Assembly: GCA_029167225.1 (NCBI GenBank) | Contig: JARFNK010000006.1 | Location: 1 to 64,000 of the forward strand | DNA length: 64,000 nucleotides | DNA from: Sphingobium arseniciresistens | GTDB taxonomy: Bacteria; Pseudomonadota; Alphaproteobacteria; Sphingomonadales; Sphingomonadaceae | Reading direction: 5' to 3' | Part shown: positions 34,266 to 43,911 of the stretch, piece by piece | How the letters are laid out: each line of letters starts with the position of its first letter | Numbering within the stretch: position 1 is the first letter of the stretch | Position numbers and translations under genes: made by a program | Notes under the pieces: generated by a model | Told to the model about the DNA's origin: nothing | What the model saw: only the letters and a program-made list of their open reading frames with translations | The model's database searches: none

Positions 34266-35054
34266 TCAGGATCGGCCCTTTACCAGAAATTGCAGCTGTT
34301 GCCAGCATTCGGCCTTCGCTTCGGGCTGTTTCAGCAGCAGCCGGGGATGAAGGGTGGCGATGGCGTCAATCATGCCGCCGGGATAGTTAACGGGGCGTAA
34401 ACCTTTCGGGGCATCGCGCAGCGCGGCGCCACCTTCGGTCGCGGCAAGGGCACGGCCCGTCCGATCGCCCAGCAGCAGCACCCGCTTCGGTGCCGCGAGC
34501 GCGATGTGATGGAGCATCCGTTCCGCCAGCGGCGCAAGGTCCTCGTCGCCCATCAGCCCGCCGATCGGACGCGCGACGGCGAGCGACGCGACATGGCATT
34601 GCGCCCGGGCGATGCCGATGGCGGCGAGCATCGCATCGAACAGCTTTCCGGCGTCCCCCGCCAGCAGGGCGCCGGTGGCGATGTCATCGGCATCGGGCAT
34701 GTCGGTGATGACCATCAACTCCGCGCCGGTCGCCTCGCTGGGCAGGACGCGCGGTCCGGGCCATTGGCCCTCGATGATGTCGGGGCTGTCTGCCAGCCAG
34801 CGGCGGAATGCGACGAGATCGGCGGGCAATCGCGTGGCGGGCGCGGCGGGTTTTGCCACGGCCGCATCGGCGGCCGAGGTCGGGCCACCATCGCCCGATC
34901 GCATCGCCGTGTGGATATTTCTCGCCAGACCGGCCTTTGCCGGGGCAGGAGGCGCCCGGAGCCAGTCCACGGGGGCCTCGTCAACAGCGCAATCGACGCC
35001 CGCAAGCGCCCACCAGGCCATGAAAGCCTCGGCCGCTACGTCAGCCGTAGCCAT
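34266..35054 (-). CDS. Divergent uracil-DNA glycosylase family protein
   Basis: The C-terminal two thirds resemble family-4 uracil-DNA glycosylases: AELMVITDMPDADDIATGALLAGDAGKLFDAML replaces the usual GEAPG...GxPFVGxAG block, and the final LHPRLLLKQPEAKAECWQQL matches the family end (HP..L...P..K..AW..L). No cysteines of the 4Fe-4S cluster are evident in the expected places, and the catalytic loop is altered, so glycosylase activity is doubtful. The start is set at 35054 (MATADVAAEAF), with GGGGA 5 bp before it; other ATGs lie up to 35087. About 262 residues. It overlaps no gene but is 2 bp from slt. Confidence 0.7.
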   Translation of the reverse strand: MATADVAAEAFMAWWALAGVDCAVDEAPVDWLRAPPAPAKAGLARNIHTAMRSGDGGPTSAADAAVAKPAAPATRLPADLVAFRRWLADSPDIIEGQWPGPRVLPSEATGAELMVITDMPDADDIATGALLAGDAGKLFDAMLAAIGIARAQCHVASLAVARPIGGLMGDEDLAPLAERMLHHIALAAPKRVLLLGDRTGRALAATEGGAALRDAPKGLRPVNYPGGMIDAIATLHPRLLLKQPEAKAECWQQLQFLVKGRS

Positions 35055-35202
35055 GGATGTCCCCGCCATTCCCCGCATTGCGTTCACAAGGGTCAGAGGT
35101 TGACGAGGGGGTCAAGAATGGCCATCGCGCAATGTGTCAGACCGTTTTAGTGATACGGCGACCGGATGGACGGGGCCATTTGGTGCCATAAGGAGGGAAC
35201 AG

Positions 35203-36855
35203 ATGAGCGACCGGGAGTCGATGCCATATGACATCGTGATCGTCGGCGGCGGGCCTGCGGGGCTTAGCGCGGCGATCAGGTTGAAGCAACTTGCCAATGA
35301 CGCTGGCGCGGAGCTTTCCGTGTGCGTGCTGGAAAAGGGCTCGGAGATCGGCGCGCATATCCTCTCGGGCGCGGTCGTCGATCCCAAGGCGCTTGACGAA
35401 CTGCTGCCGGAATGGCGCGACATGGGCTGTTCGCTCGCCGAGGTTCCCGTGACGGACAACCAGCACTGGTTCCTCACGAAGACCGGTAAATTCTCGATGC
35501 CGCACATCATGACGCCCGGTTTCATGCACAACAAGGGCACCTATACCGGATCGCTCGGCAACCTGTGCCGCTGGCTGGCCGAGCAGGCCGAGGGGCTGGG
35601 CGTGGAGATCTTCCCCGGCTTCGCCGCTGCCGAGATCCTCTATAATGAGGACGGCTCGGTAAAGGGCGTCGCCACCGGCGACATGGGCGTGGATCGCGAA
35701 GGCAACCGCAAGCCCGACTATCAGCCGGGCCTTGAACTGCACGCCAAATACACCTTCTTCGCAGAAGGCGCGCGCGGCCACCTGACCAAGATCCTCAAGC
35801 GCCAGTTCGCGCTCGATGCGGATTGCGAGCCGCAGGTCTACGGCTTGGGCATGAAGGAATTGTGGGATATCGACCCGGCGATGCACAAGCCTGGCCTTGT
35901 CATCCACAGCCAGGGCTGGCCGCTGAGCGACGCCTATGGCGGGGGCTTCCTCTACCATCAGGCCAACGGCCAGGTGGCGCTGGGTTTCGTGGTCGGCCTG
36001 TCCTACCGCAATCCCTATCTCTATCCGTTCGAGGAATTTCAGCGCTGGAAGCAGCACCCGGAAATCCGCAAATATCTGGAGGGTGGCCGCCGCGTCTCCT
36101 ATGGCGCGCGCGCGATCAACGAGGGCGGCTGGCAGTCCGTGCCCAAGCTGGAATTTCCCGGTGGCGCGCTGATCGGCTGTTCGGCCGGCTTCGTGAACGT
36201 GCCCCGCATCAAGGGCACGCATACCGCGATGAAATCCGGCATGCTGGCGGCCGAGGCGGCCTTTGCCGCGATCCAGGCCGAGCGCACGAGCGATGAACTC
36301 ACCAGCTATGGCGAGGCGGTGCGCTCCAGCTGGATCGCAGATGAGCTCAAGATCGTCCGCAATGCCGAGCCGGCCATCTCCAAATTCGGCGGCACGCTGG
36401 GCACGCTGATCGCGGGCATCGATATGTGGATGCGGACGCTGAAGATCGGCCTGCCCTTCACGATGAAGCACAAGCCGGACGCGGAGAAGCTGTGGCCCAA
36501 GGATGCGTGCCAGAAGATCGCCTATCCCAAGCCCGATGGCGTCATCAGCTTCGATCGCCTGTCCTCGGTGTTCCTGTCGAACACCAATCATGAGGAAGAC
36601 CAGCCGGTCCATCTGCAGCTGAAGGATCCCTCGATCCCGATTTCCTACAACCTGCCCCTTTATGACGAGCCGGCGCAACGCTATTGTCCCGCTGGCGTCT
36701 ATGAAGTGGTTGGGGTTGAAGAAGGCGCGCCGCGTTTCCAGATCAACGCCCAGAACTGCGTCCATTGCAAGACGTGTGACATCAAGGATCCCACCCAGAA
36801 CATCAACTGGGTGGTGCCGGAAGGCGGCGGAGGACCGAACTATCCCAATATGTAG
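35203..36855 (+). CDS. Electron transfer flavoprotein-ubiquinone oxidoreductase
   Basis: Inner-membrane enzyme passing electrons from ETF (fatty-acid and amino-acid oxidation) to ubiquinone. N-terminal FAD site VIVGGGPAGLSAAIRL, a middle ubiquinone-binding region (SGAVVDPKALDELLP, GGGFLYHQ), and a C-terminal 4Fe-4S ferredoxin-like site (CPAGVYE, then CVHCKTCDIKDPTQNINW). 550 residues. The start is 35203 because AAGGAGGG lies 5 bp before it; an in-frame ATG at 35134 would add an unrelated leader. It is probably co-transcribed with the TPR gene 7 bp downstream. Confidence 0.97.
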   Translation: MSDRESMPYDIVIVGGGPAGLSAAIRLKQLANDAGAELSVCVLEKGSEIGAHILSGAVVDPKALDELLPEWRDMGCSLAEVPVTDNQHWFLTKTGKFSMPHIMTPGFMHNKGTYTGSLGNLCRWLAEQAEGLGVEIFPGFAAAEILYNEDGSVKGVATGDMGVDREGNRKPDYQPGLELHAKYTFFAEGARGHLTKILKRQFALDADCEPQVYGLGMKELWDIDPAMHKPGLVIHSQGWPLSDAYGGGFLYHQANGQVALGFVVGLSYRNPYLYPFEEFQRWKQHPEIRKYLEGGRRVSYGARAINEGGWQSVPKLEFPGGALIGCSAGFVNVPRIKGTHTAMKSGMLAAEAAFAAIQAERTSDELTSYGEAVRSSWIADELKIVRNAEPAISKFGGTLGTLIAGIDMWMRTLKIGLPFTMKHKPDAEKLWPKDACQKIAYPKPDGVISFDRLSSVFLSNTNHEEDQPVHLQLKDPSIPISYNLPLYDEPAQRYCPAGVYEVVGVEEGAPRFQINAQNCVHCKTCDIKDPTQNINWVVPEGGGGPNYPNM

Positions 36856-36862
36856 GTGCCTG

Positions 36863-38524
36863 ATGACTTCGATCCTGCCGGCACTCGCGGCGGCAGGGCT
36901 CATTACCACGGCGATGGCCGCGCCTGCCATGGCCGCCGTGGATACGCCTGCGCTCAACGCCTATGCGCGGGCGCGGCTGGCGGATGTCGATGGCGCCGGC
37001 GGTGTCGCCGTCCTCGCCTACCGCCAGGCGCTCTCGGCCGATCCCGCCAGCCTGGAGGTCGCCTCGCGATCCTATCGGCAGGCGATCGAGAGTGGGGACA
37101 TGGCGCTCGCGCTGCAATCCGCGCATGTGCTCGACGCGGCCGAGCGGCTGCCGCGCGACGGCACGCTGCTCTTCACGATAGAGGCGCTATCGGCAAAGAA
37201 CTGGGCGAGTGCCCGCGCCCTGGCGGATCGGCTGGAGAAGGAGGAGAGCTTCGGCTTCCTCGCGCCGCTGCTCGTCAGCTGGATCTCGATGGCGGATGGC
37301 CCCTACATGCCGGCCCAGGTGACGGCAGGGGCGCGCTTCGGCGTACTCACCCAGCGCTATGTCGATGAACATGCCGCGCTTCAGGCGCTTTCGCTCGGCA
37401 AGGTCGAGGACGCGATGCCCGCGTTGCAACGGGCACTCTCCCTGCGCACGAACCGTCTTGTCGGCTTGCGCATCGTGGCAGCGCGTCGGCTCGCGGCATT
37501 GGGCCGGAAAGACGCGGGACTGGCACTGCTGGACGCGCAGGGCGATTCGCCGCTGCTCGTCCGCGCTCGCGCCGACATTCTTGAGGCGCGTCGGATATCG
37601 GCGCCGCCACTGACGCCTGCGCAAGGTTTCGCGCGCCTCCTCGCGCGACTGGCGGATGATCTGACGAGCGAAGGCTCAACCTCGTCCATGGCGCTCACGC
37701 TCGCCCGGATCGCGACCTTCGCCGACCCGCAGAGTGCCGAGTTTCGTCTGGGGGTGGCACGGCAACTTGCCGCGCGTGATCTGGCGAGCGATGCACTGGC
37801 GGAGGCCGCCCTCATTCCGCCGGAATCGCCGTTTGGCCTGGGCGCACAGGATGTTCGTGTCACGGCGCTTGCTGCTTCCGGGGATGCCGCAGGTGCCTTG
37901 GCGCTCGCCCGCACGCTCGCCGCCCGTCCCGATGCAGACGGGTCGGATTATCTGCGGCTGGCGGCCATATTGGCGGATGCCGGGGACTTTCAGGGTGCAG
38001 CCACAGCCTATGGCGACGCCCATCGCTTCTATGCCGAGGGCGCGGCACCATGGACGCTGTACCTGCTGGAGGGCAGCGCGCTGGAACGGGCAGGGCGCTG
38101 GGACGAGGCCAAGGCCGCGCTGACCAAGGCGTCGGCGCTGGCCCCCGACGAACCCGTGGTGCTGAACTATCTGGGCTATGCGCAGGTGGAGCGCGGTCAG
38201 AATATGGTGCAGGCGCTGGATCTGCTGAAAAAGGCCAGCCGGCTGAAACCCGACGATCCCTCGATCACGGATTCGCTGGGCTGGGCGCATTATATGGCGG
38301 GTGACGTCGCGGCGGCGGTGCCTGTGCTGGAGCGCGCCGCGGCGGGAGCGCCGGGCGACGTGACGATCAACGAGCATCTGGGTGATGCACTCTGGGCGGC
38401 CGGCCGACGTTATGAAGCGCGCTATGCGTGGCGGGCGGCGAGCGTCTTTGCCGAGGGCGACGCAGCGGGGCGCCTTGCCGACAAGCTGCGCGACGGGCCG
38501 CCACGCACGCCGCGAAAGCCCTGA
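36863..38524 (+). CDS. Secreted tetratricopeptide-repeat protein
   Basis: Signal peptide in residues 1-24 (MTSILPALAAAGLITTAMA, then AMAA). The rest is helical with TPR units, clearest at about 390-520 (GSALERAGRWDEAKAALTKASALAPDEP, NYLGYAQVERG, DSLGWAHYMAGDVAAAVPVLERA). 553 residues. It likely acts as a periplasmic or membrane-attached scaffold; no partner is known. The ATG lies 7 bp after the ETF oxidoreductase stop. ispE follows after 36 bp. Confidence 0.85.
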   Translation: MTSILPALAAAGLITTAMAAPAMAAVDTPALNAYARARLADVDGAGGVAVLAYRQALSADPASLEVASRSYRQAIESGDMALALQSAHVLDAAERLPRDGTLLFTIEALSAKNWASARALADRLEKEESFGFLAPLLVSWISMADGPYMPAQVTAGARFGVLTQRYVDEHAALQALSLGKVEDAMPALQRALSLRTNRLVGLRIVAARRLAALGRKDAGLALLDAQGDSPLLVRARADILEARRISAPPLTPAQGFARLLARLADDLTSEGSTSSMALTLARIATFADPQSAEFRLGVARQLAARDLASDALAEAALIPPESPFGLGAQDVRVTALAASGDAAGALALARTLAARPDADGSDYLRLAAILADAGDFQGAATAYGDAHRFYAEGAAPWTLYLLEGSALERAGRWDEAKAALTKASALAPDEPVVLNYLGYAQVERGQNMVQALDLLKKASRLKPDDPSITDSLGWAHYMAGDVAAAVPVLERAAAGAPGDVTINEHLGDALWAAGRRYEARYAWRAASVFAEGDAAGRLADKLRDGPPRTPRKP

Positions 38525-38560
38525 CACCTTGCCCCATGTCCATAGCCGCCGCCTGATCCC

Positions 38561-39409
38561 ATGCTGACCGAAACCGCCTACGCCAAAGTGAACTTGGCGC
38601 TGCACGTCCGTCGCCGGCGCGACGATGGCTATCACGAGATCGAAAGCCTGTTCGTCTTCGCGGATGACGGCGACCTGTTGCGCGCCGAGCTTGCCCCGTC
38701 CGGCAAGGTTGCGCTTGTGATCGACGGACCTTTTGCCGCCGGGCTCGATGCGGGGGCCGACAATCTGGTGGTGAAGGCCGCCCGCGCGCTGCTGTCCGCC
38801 GCCGGGGGAAGCCATGGCGCGCATCTCCACCTGACGAAAAACCTTCCCGTCGCATCGGGCATCGGCGGCGGTTCGGCCGACGCTGCGGCAGCGCTGCGCC
38901 TGCTCGTGCGGCTATGGAGGCTTGATATACCCGCAGCGGATCTGGCGGCCATCGCCCTGTCGCTGGGGTCGGATGTGCCGGCCTGCCTCCATAGCGTGAC
39001 GCAGATGGTGGGCGGGCGCGGCGAGGCGCTGACTTCGGTCGCGCCTACGGGGCTTGCGAGCACGCCGATGCTGCTCGTCAATCCCGCCGTGCCGGTCTCG
39101 ACCGGGCCGGTGTTCGCCGGATGGGACAGGGTCGATCGCGGGCCTCTGGAGGCCATCGACTTGCCGGGCATCATCGCGCAGGGTCGCAACGACCTGCAGG
39201 CACCAGCCATCACCATCGCGCCGGCCATCGCCGAAGTGCTTGCCGCGCTGGACCTGTGCGAAGGGGTCCGCCTTGCCCGCATGTCCGGCTCGGGCGCGAC
39301 CTGCTTCGCGCTGTTCGACGATATGCCCGCCTGCACATCGGCGGCCGCCACGCTCGGCGCCGCGCGGCCGGACTGGTGGATCATGGCAACGGAGATCAGG
39401 AACGCATGA
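38561..39409 (+). CDS. ispE: 4-diphosphocytidyl-2-C-methyl-D-erythritol kinase
   Basis: Phosphorylates CDP-methylerythritol in the MEP isoprenoid pathway. GHMP-kinase features: AYAKVNLALHV at the N-terminus with the conserved Lys, the ATP-binding PVASGIGGGSADAAAAL, and RMSGSGATCFALF near the C-terminus. 282 residues, full length. Its stop overlaps the next start (ATGA). Confidence 0.96.
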   Translation: MLTETAYAKVNLALHVRRRRDDGYHEIESLFVFADDGDLLRAELAPSGKVALVIDGPFAAGLDAGADNLVVKAARALLSAAGGSHGAHLHLTKNLPVASGIGGGSADAAAALRLLVRLWRLDIPAADLAAIALSLGSDVPACLHSVTQMVGGRGEALTSVAPTGLASTPMLLVNPAVPVSTGPVFAGWDRVDRGPLEAIDLPGIIAQGRNDLQAPAITIAPAIAEVLAALDLCEGVRLARMSGSGATCFALFDDMPACTSAAATLGAARPDWWIMATEIRNA

Positions 39410-40125
39410 CCAACGAAGCCTTCACCCTGCTATCGGGCGGGGACGCCAATATCCTCATCATTGCCGATCATGCGTCCGATCACGTACCGGCCGACATCGA
39501 CCTCGGCATCGCCAAGGATCTGCTCTCCAACCATATCGCGATCGACATCGGGGTGGCGGCGGTGGCCGGGCTGTTGACCGATGCGCTGGGGTGCGGGGCG
39601 ATCCTGGGAGGCGTCTCCCGCCTCGTCATCGACCTCAACCGCGAGGAGGATACGCCCAGCCTGCTGCCGGTCATGAGCGATGGCCACGCCATTCCCGGCA
39701 ATCGCAGCGCGGACCTTGCCGAGCGGATGATCCGTTTTCACCATCCCTATCATCATGAGATCGGGCGGCTGCTGGACGGCATGGCGTCGCCGTTCATCCT
39801 GTCGCTGCACAGCTTCACGCCGTCGCTCGCCGCAGACCCGGAGGAGCAGCGTCCCTGGGATATCGGCATCCTCTACAATGAGGATGATCGCGCGGCGCGC
39901 ATCGCCATTCCCTTGCTGGAGGCGGCGGGGCTGATGGTCGGCGACCAACTGCCCTATTCGGGCCGCACCCTCAACGCCACCATGGACCGCCATGCCGAGG
40001 CGAACGGCATCCCCTATCTGGGCGTGGAGATGCGGCAGGATCTGGTGTCCGATGCCGCCGGTCACGCCCGCTTCGCGGAAATTCTGGCGCCGGTGGTGCG
40101 TGAATGCCGCGACCGCCTTGCGTGA
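39406..40125 (+). CDS. N-formylglutamate amidohydrolase family protein
   Basis: Metal-dependent hydrolase family whose namesake releases formate from N-formylglutamate in histidine breakdown. Motifs: IADHASDHVPAD (metal His), RLVIDLNREEDTPSL, HHPYH, LSLHSFTP and YLGVEMRQD. 239 residues, starting inside the ispE stop codon. No hut genes are nearby, so the true substrate may differ; family members are often annotated this way in sphingomonads. Confidence 0.88.
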   Translation: MTNEAFTLLSGGDANILIIADHASDHVPADIDLGIAKDLLSNHIAIDIGVAAVAGLLTDALGCGAILGGVSRLVIDLNREEDTPSLLPVMSDGHAIPGNRSADLAERMIRFHHPYHHEIGRLLDGMASPFILSLHSFTPSLAADPEEQRPWDIGILYNEDDRAARIAIPLLEAAGLMVGDQLPYSGRTLNATMDRHAEANGIPYLGVEMRQDLVSDAAGHARFAEILAPVVRECRDRLA

Positions 40126-40220
40126 AGGCTGAAACGCCCGTTCATCCAATGCGCTAGGCGCGGGGCGTCGGGCCAGTCTATAAGGCTGCGGTCGCATCAT
40201 CTGGAGCCAGCGCCGAACGC

Positions 40221-40625
40221 ATGTCTACGCGGATATCCAAGAGCCTGTTGCCGCTGATGACGCTGGCGGCGTGCAGCGGCGGAGGCGAGGGCGGCAACGC
40301 TTTGCAGCGTGTCGAGGCGGAAGCGGCGGCGCGCGGCGACACGCCCTTGCCCTGTCGCACAGGCGGGGCAAAGACGCTGGAACCCGCCTGCCTGATCGAG
40401 CGGAGCGACGGGCCGGACGGAAAGCTGCTCGTCATTCGCCATCCCGATGGAGGCTTCCGCCGCTTTCGCATCGTCAGCGACGGGCGCGGGATCGAATCCG
40501 CCGATGGCGCCGAGCCGGCACGGGTGCAGGTCGTCGACAAGCGGGCGATCCAGGTGGATGTCGGGCGCGACAGCTATCGCCTGCCCGCGACGATCGGCGC
40601 GGCGCCCGGACCGGCGGGGCATTGA
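40221..40625 (+). CDS. Small predicted lipoprotein of unknown function
   Basis: 134 residues. A short signal ends in the lipobox LAAC (residues about 15-18), followed by a Gly/Ser spacer (SGGGEGG), so it should be lipid-anchored. The remainder has alternating beta-like segments (LLVIRHPDGGFRRFRIVSDG, then the AIQVDVGRDSYRLPA stretch) and two cysteines. nnr starts 4 bp after its stop, so it is co-transcribed. Not assigned to any family I know. Confidence 0.75.
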   Translation: MSTRISKSLLPLMTLAACSGGGEGGNALQRVEAEAAARGDTPLPCRTGGAKTLEPACLIERSDGPDGKLLVIRHPDGGFRRFRIVSDGRGIESADGAEPARVQVVDKRAIQVDVGRDSYRLPATIGAAPGPAGH

Positions 40626-40629
40626 GCGC

Positions 40630-42030
40630 ATGACCGGCCTCGCCATCCTCACCGCCGACGAGATGCGCGCCGCCGAGCGCGCGCTGTTCGATACCGGCAT
40701 CCCCGAATATGATGTGATGGAACGGGCCGGCGCTGCCGCGGCCGACTATATCTGGCGGGCAGGGGCCACGCGCGACGCGCTGATATTGTGCGGACCGGGC
40801 AATAATGGCGGCGATGGCTATGTTATTGCGCGGCTGCTGCGCGACCGGGGCGTGCCGGTGCGTGTCGCCGCCCTTGCCGATCCGCGCACGCCCTCCGCGA
40901 TCAGGGCGCGGGCGGCATGGGGCGGGCCGGTCGAGGATGTCATGACCGCCCCGCCTGCAACGCAGCTGGTCGATGCGCTGTTCGGCACCGGGCTCACGCG
41001 TGTGCTGGAAGCATCGCTGGCGTCGCGCCTTGGGGCACTGGCCGGCAAGGCGGTACTGAGCCACGCCATCGATCTACCCAGTGGCCTTGCAACCGACAGT
41101 GGCGCCCTCCTGTCTCCGGTGCCGGTGTTCGACCTGTGCATCAGCCTCGGGGCGCTCAAGCCCGCGCATGTGCTGCGGCCGGGCAGCGGCAGCTTTCGGC
41201 GCCTCGTCTGCGCCGATATCGGCATAGACCTTGGCGCTGCGCGGATGCACCGGCTCGCGCCGCCGCAGCTCCATGCGCCGGATGTGGACGCGCATAAATA
41301 TAGCCGCGGGGTGGTAGCGATCGTTACCGGCATGATGGTGGGCGCGGGCGTGCTGGCCGCGCGATCGGCCGCGCATGGCGGAGCGGGCGCGATCCGCTAT
41401 CTGGAACCTTGCCCGACGCCGGGCCTGCCGGACGCGGTCGTGCGGCTGGATGCGCCCACGCCAGCGGCCATTGCGGAACGGATCGGGGAGAAGCGCGTGG
41501 GCGCCGTTCTGGTCGGGCCGGGGCTTGGGCGCGACGATGCGGCGCGGGCGCGGCTGGAGGCTGCCCTTGCGAGCGATGCGCCGGCCGTGATCGATGCCGA
41601 CGGCATCACCCTGCTCGCGGACATGGATCTCTCATTGCCGCCGGAACGGGCGATCATGACGCCGCATGAGGGAGAGTTCAGTCGGCTTTTCGGCACGCTG
41701 CCCGGCAGTAAGATCGATCGTGCCCGCGCCGCTGCCGATCACAGCCGCGCGGTGCTGGTCTATAAGGGGCCGGACACGGTGATCGCCGCGCCGGATGGCC
41801 GGGTCGTGGTCGCGCCTTCCGCGTCCAGCTGGCTTTCGACGGCGGGGACGGGGGACGTGCTTGCCGGGCTGTGCGCGGCGCGGCTGGCGGTGGGGGGCGA
41901 TCCGTTCCGCGCCGCGTGCGAGGCGGTGTGGCTCCATGGCGAGGCTGCCCGCCGAGCCGGGCCCGGGCTGATCGCGGACGATCTCGCCGCGCACATCCCG
42001 GCTGCCCTTGCGAGCGTGATGCACGGCTAG
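40630..42030 (+). CDS. nnr: Bifunctional NAD(P)H-hydrate epimerase / dehydratase
   Basis: Repairs hydrated NAD(P)H. The N-terminal half (residues 1-205) is the YjeF_N epimerase with ILCGPGNNGGDGYVIARLL; the C-terminal half (about 220-460) is the ribokinase-like dehydratase with KYSRGVVAIVTG, VGPGLGRDD, MTPHEGEFSRLFG and STAGTGDVLAGL. 466 residues. The start at 40630 (MTGLAILTADEMRAAE) is 4 bp after the lipoprotein gene. Transcribed with the genes upstream. Confidence 0.95.
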   Translation: MTGLAILTADEMRAAERALFDTGIPEYDVMERAGAAAADYIWRAGATRDALILCGPGNNGGDGYVIARLLRDRGVPVRVAALADPRTPSAIRARAAWGGPVEDVMTAPPATQLVDALFGTGLTRVLEASLASRLGALAGKAVLSHAIDLPSGLATDSGALLSPVPVFDLCISLGALKPAHVLRPGSGSFRRLVCADIGIDLGAARMHRLAPPQLHAPDVDAHKYSRGVVAIVTGMMVGAGVLAARSAAHGGAGAIRYLEPCPTPGLPDAVVRLDAPTPAAIAERIGEKRVGAVLVGPGLGRDDAARARLEAALASDAPAVIDADGITLLADMDLSLPPERAIMTPHEGEFSRLFGTLPGSKIDRARAAADHSRAVLVYKGPDTVIAAPDGRVVVAPSASSWLSTAGTGDVLAGLCAARLAVGGDPFRAACEAVWLHGEAARRAGPGLIADDLAAHIPAALASVMHG

Positions 42031-42111
42031 ACGGGATCGTTCACTGCCTTGATCGCCCCTAGCCTTCTGCCGGCTGTTCCAACCGGCGCCGGAATGCTCT
42101 AGTCGCCGCGG

Positions 42112-43329
42112 ATGACCGATCCCGATCTGATCCTGCGCGTCGCCGCCAAGGGCGATGGCGTCACGGCCGATGGCCGCCATGTCCCGCTCTCCGCGCCAGG
42201 CGACCGGCTGGACGCGGCCGGGGCGCTGGTGCCTGGCCCCCATCATGCGACGCCGCCCTGCCGCCATTTCCCCGAATGCGGCGGCTGCCAGCTCCAGCAT
42301 CTCGACGATAAAAGCTATGCCGCCTTCGTGATGGACCGCGTGTCGGGCGCCATCTCCGGGCAGGGGCTGACGGTCGGGACGATGCACCCGCCGCATCTCT
42401 CGCCCCCGCGCAGCCGCCGCCGTGCGGCCCTGCGCGGGGTGCGATCGGGCAAGAAGATCAGCATCGGCTTTGCCGAGGAACGCAGCCACCGCATCGTCGA
42501 TATGACGATGTGCGAGATCCTGCATCCCGCGCTCTTCGGGCTGCTCGCGCCCCTGCGCGGTCTGCTCGCCACATTGCTGCCCGACCGCGCGACGGCGCAG
42601 GTGAAGCTGGCGCTGGTCGACCAGGGCATCGACCTGCTGCTGGAGGGCATCCAGGTCGAAGGTCTGGTGCAGGACGAGGCGCTGATCGACTTCGCCCGCG
42701 CGCAGGGCCTGGCGCGGCTGACGCTGGACGACGGCTTCGGCCCGCAGACCCGCTGGGAGCCCGAGCCCACCACGATCAGTTTCGGGGGCGTCGCCGTCGG
42801 CTTCCCGCCCCATGCCTTCCTGCAGGCGACGGCAGATGGCGAGGCGGCCTTGCTGGACGCCGTGCGGCCCGCGCTGTCAGGCGCCTCGGTCATTGCGGAC
42901 CTGTTCGCCGGGCTTGGCACCTTCGGGCTGGGACTCGGCGAGGGGCGGGCGGTCTATGTGGCGGAGGCGGCGCGCGATCATCTGCTGGCACTCAAGGGCG
43001 CGGGACAGCGTGCCGGGCGGCGGCTGGCAGCCGACCATCGCGATCTCTTCCGCAGGCCGCTGACGCCAGCGGAAATCAATCGTTTCGGCGCGATCATCCT
43101 TGATCCGCCCCGCGCCGGCGCGCGCGAACAGGTGGTGCAACTGGCGGCATCGCATGTGCCGGTGATCGCCTATGTCAGCTGCAATCCCTCCAGCTTCGCG
43201 CGCGATGCGAAGATGCTGGTGGAGGGCGGCTATGTGCTGGAGAGCGTGCGCCCGGTCGGCCAGTTCCGCTGGTCGACCCATGTCGAACTGGCGGCGATCT
43301 TCCGGCGCGCCTCTGACGCTGGCGTATGA
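42112..43329 (+). CDS. RlmD/RumA-type 23S rRNA or tRNA (uracil-5-)-methyltransferase
   Basis: Class-I SAM-dependent RNA methyltransferase making 5-methyluridine. The 4Fe-4S ligands Cys50, Cys56 and Cys59 are in CRHFPECGGC, with a further Cys in MTMCEILHP. The SAM site is DLFAGLGTFGLGLG, and the catalytic Cys lies in VSCNPSSFARD before the final Glu-containing HVELAAIFRR. 405 residues. The TRAM-like start (LRVAAKGDGVTADG) is short. Which RNA position is modified cannot be told from sequence. Confidence 0.93.
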   Translation: MTDPDLILRVAAKGDGVTADGRHVPLSAPGDRLDAAGALVPGPHHATPPCRHFPECGGCQLQHLDDKSYAAFVMDRVSGAISGQGLTVGTMHPPHLSPPRSRRRAALRGVRSGKKISIGFAEERSHRIVDMTMCEILHPALFGLLAPLRGLLATLLPDRATAQVKLALVDQGIDLLLEGIQVEGLVQDEALIDFARAQGLARLTLDDGFGPQTRWEPEPTTISFGGVAVGFPPHAFLQATADGEAALLDAVRPALSGASVIADLFAGLGTFGLGLGEGRAVYVAEAARDHLLALKGAGQRAGRRLAADHRDLFRRPLTPAEINRFGAIILDPPRAGAREQVVQLAASHVPVIAYVSCNPSSFARDAKMLVEGGYVLESVRPVGQFRWSTHVELAAIFRRASDAGV

Positions 43330-43543
43330 TGGCTGGCTGAGGGCATGGGCGGCAGGCGTCCTGGAAGGAAAGCCTCCAAATTCGCGCTGTCCGCCCTGGG
43401 ATTGTCGAAGAACCGTACTTTGCTGCAGGAAGAAGGGCAGGGGAAGCCGCCGGCCTTCGGGGGACAAGCGCAGCCCCAGGGACAAATGTCTTGCCGGCCT
43501 GTTGCAACCCGCGCGGAGCGGGAAACAGCGTGCCCAGCCCGGT
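43330..43543. other. Spacer after the RNA methyltransferase gene
   Basis: No gene or clear terminator seen. A small G+C-rich inverted motif (CCCGCGCGGAGCGGG, around 43508) is present. Confidence 0.4.
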
Positions 43544-43810
43544 CTATGCCTGCTCGGCCAGCGCGGCGTCCACCATGGCTGTCCAGATTGCCTCGATGCC
43601 CTGATCGTGCAGGGCCGCGCCGCCATGCGCCGTGCTCGCCTCAAGGCCGATGACGCATTGTTGCTTGCTGGGTGTGCGAAGGGCGAACAGGGCCGCGCGG
43701 GCATTTTCGCGATACATGCGGCGGAGCAGTTCCGCGTCCGGGTCGTCCCAGTCCCAGTCGGGCTGCACGGTGTCGTACATCGCCCTTGCTGCGCGCTCGA
43801 TCGGAGTCAT
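43544..43810 (-). CDS. Small conserved-type hypothetical protein
   Basis: 88 residues beginning MTPIERAARAMYDTVQPDWDWDD. This start and the following pattern (R-A-L-F-A-L-R-TPS) resemble a family of short proteins scattered in sphingomonads, often near phage or repeat regions. Rich in Ala, acidic, with no signal or membrane segment. It converges on the RNA methyltransferase gene. Function is unknown. Confidence 0.6.
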   Translation of the reverse strand: MTPIERAARAMYDTVQPDWDWDDPDAELLRRMYRENARAALFALRTPSKQQCVIGLEASTAHGGAALHDQGIEAIWTAMVDAALAEQA

Positions 43811-43860
43811 GACATGTCTCGCCAGGAATATTCGCCGAAACGGAAAAGAGAATGTCGCCC

Positions 43861-43895
43861 GGCCCTGCGCCCTCCTTGCGGAAAGGCGCAGGGCC
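43861..43895 (-). terminator. Strong hairpin after the ornithine decarboxylase gene
   Basis: The perfect 11-bp arms GGCCCTGCGCC and GGCGCAGGGCC enclose a 13-nt loop, starting 17 bp after the gene's stop. A T-rich stretch (TTCTCTTTT) follows on the minus strand about 10 nt later. Probable terminator of the polyamine cluster. Confidence 0.65.
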
Positions 43896-43911
43896 GAGGC
43901 GCATCCTCCCC

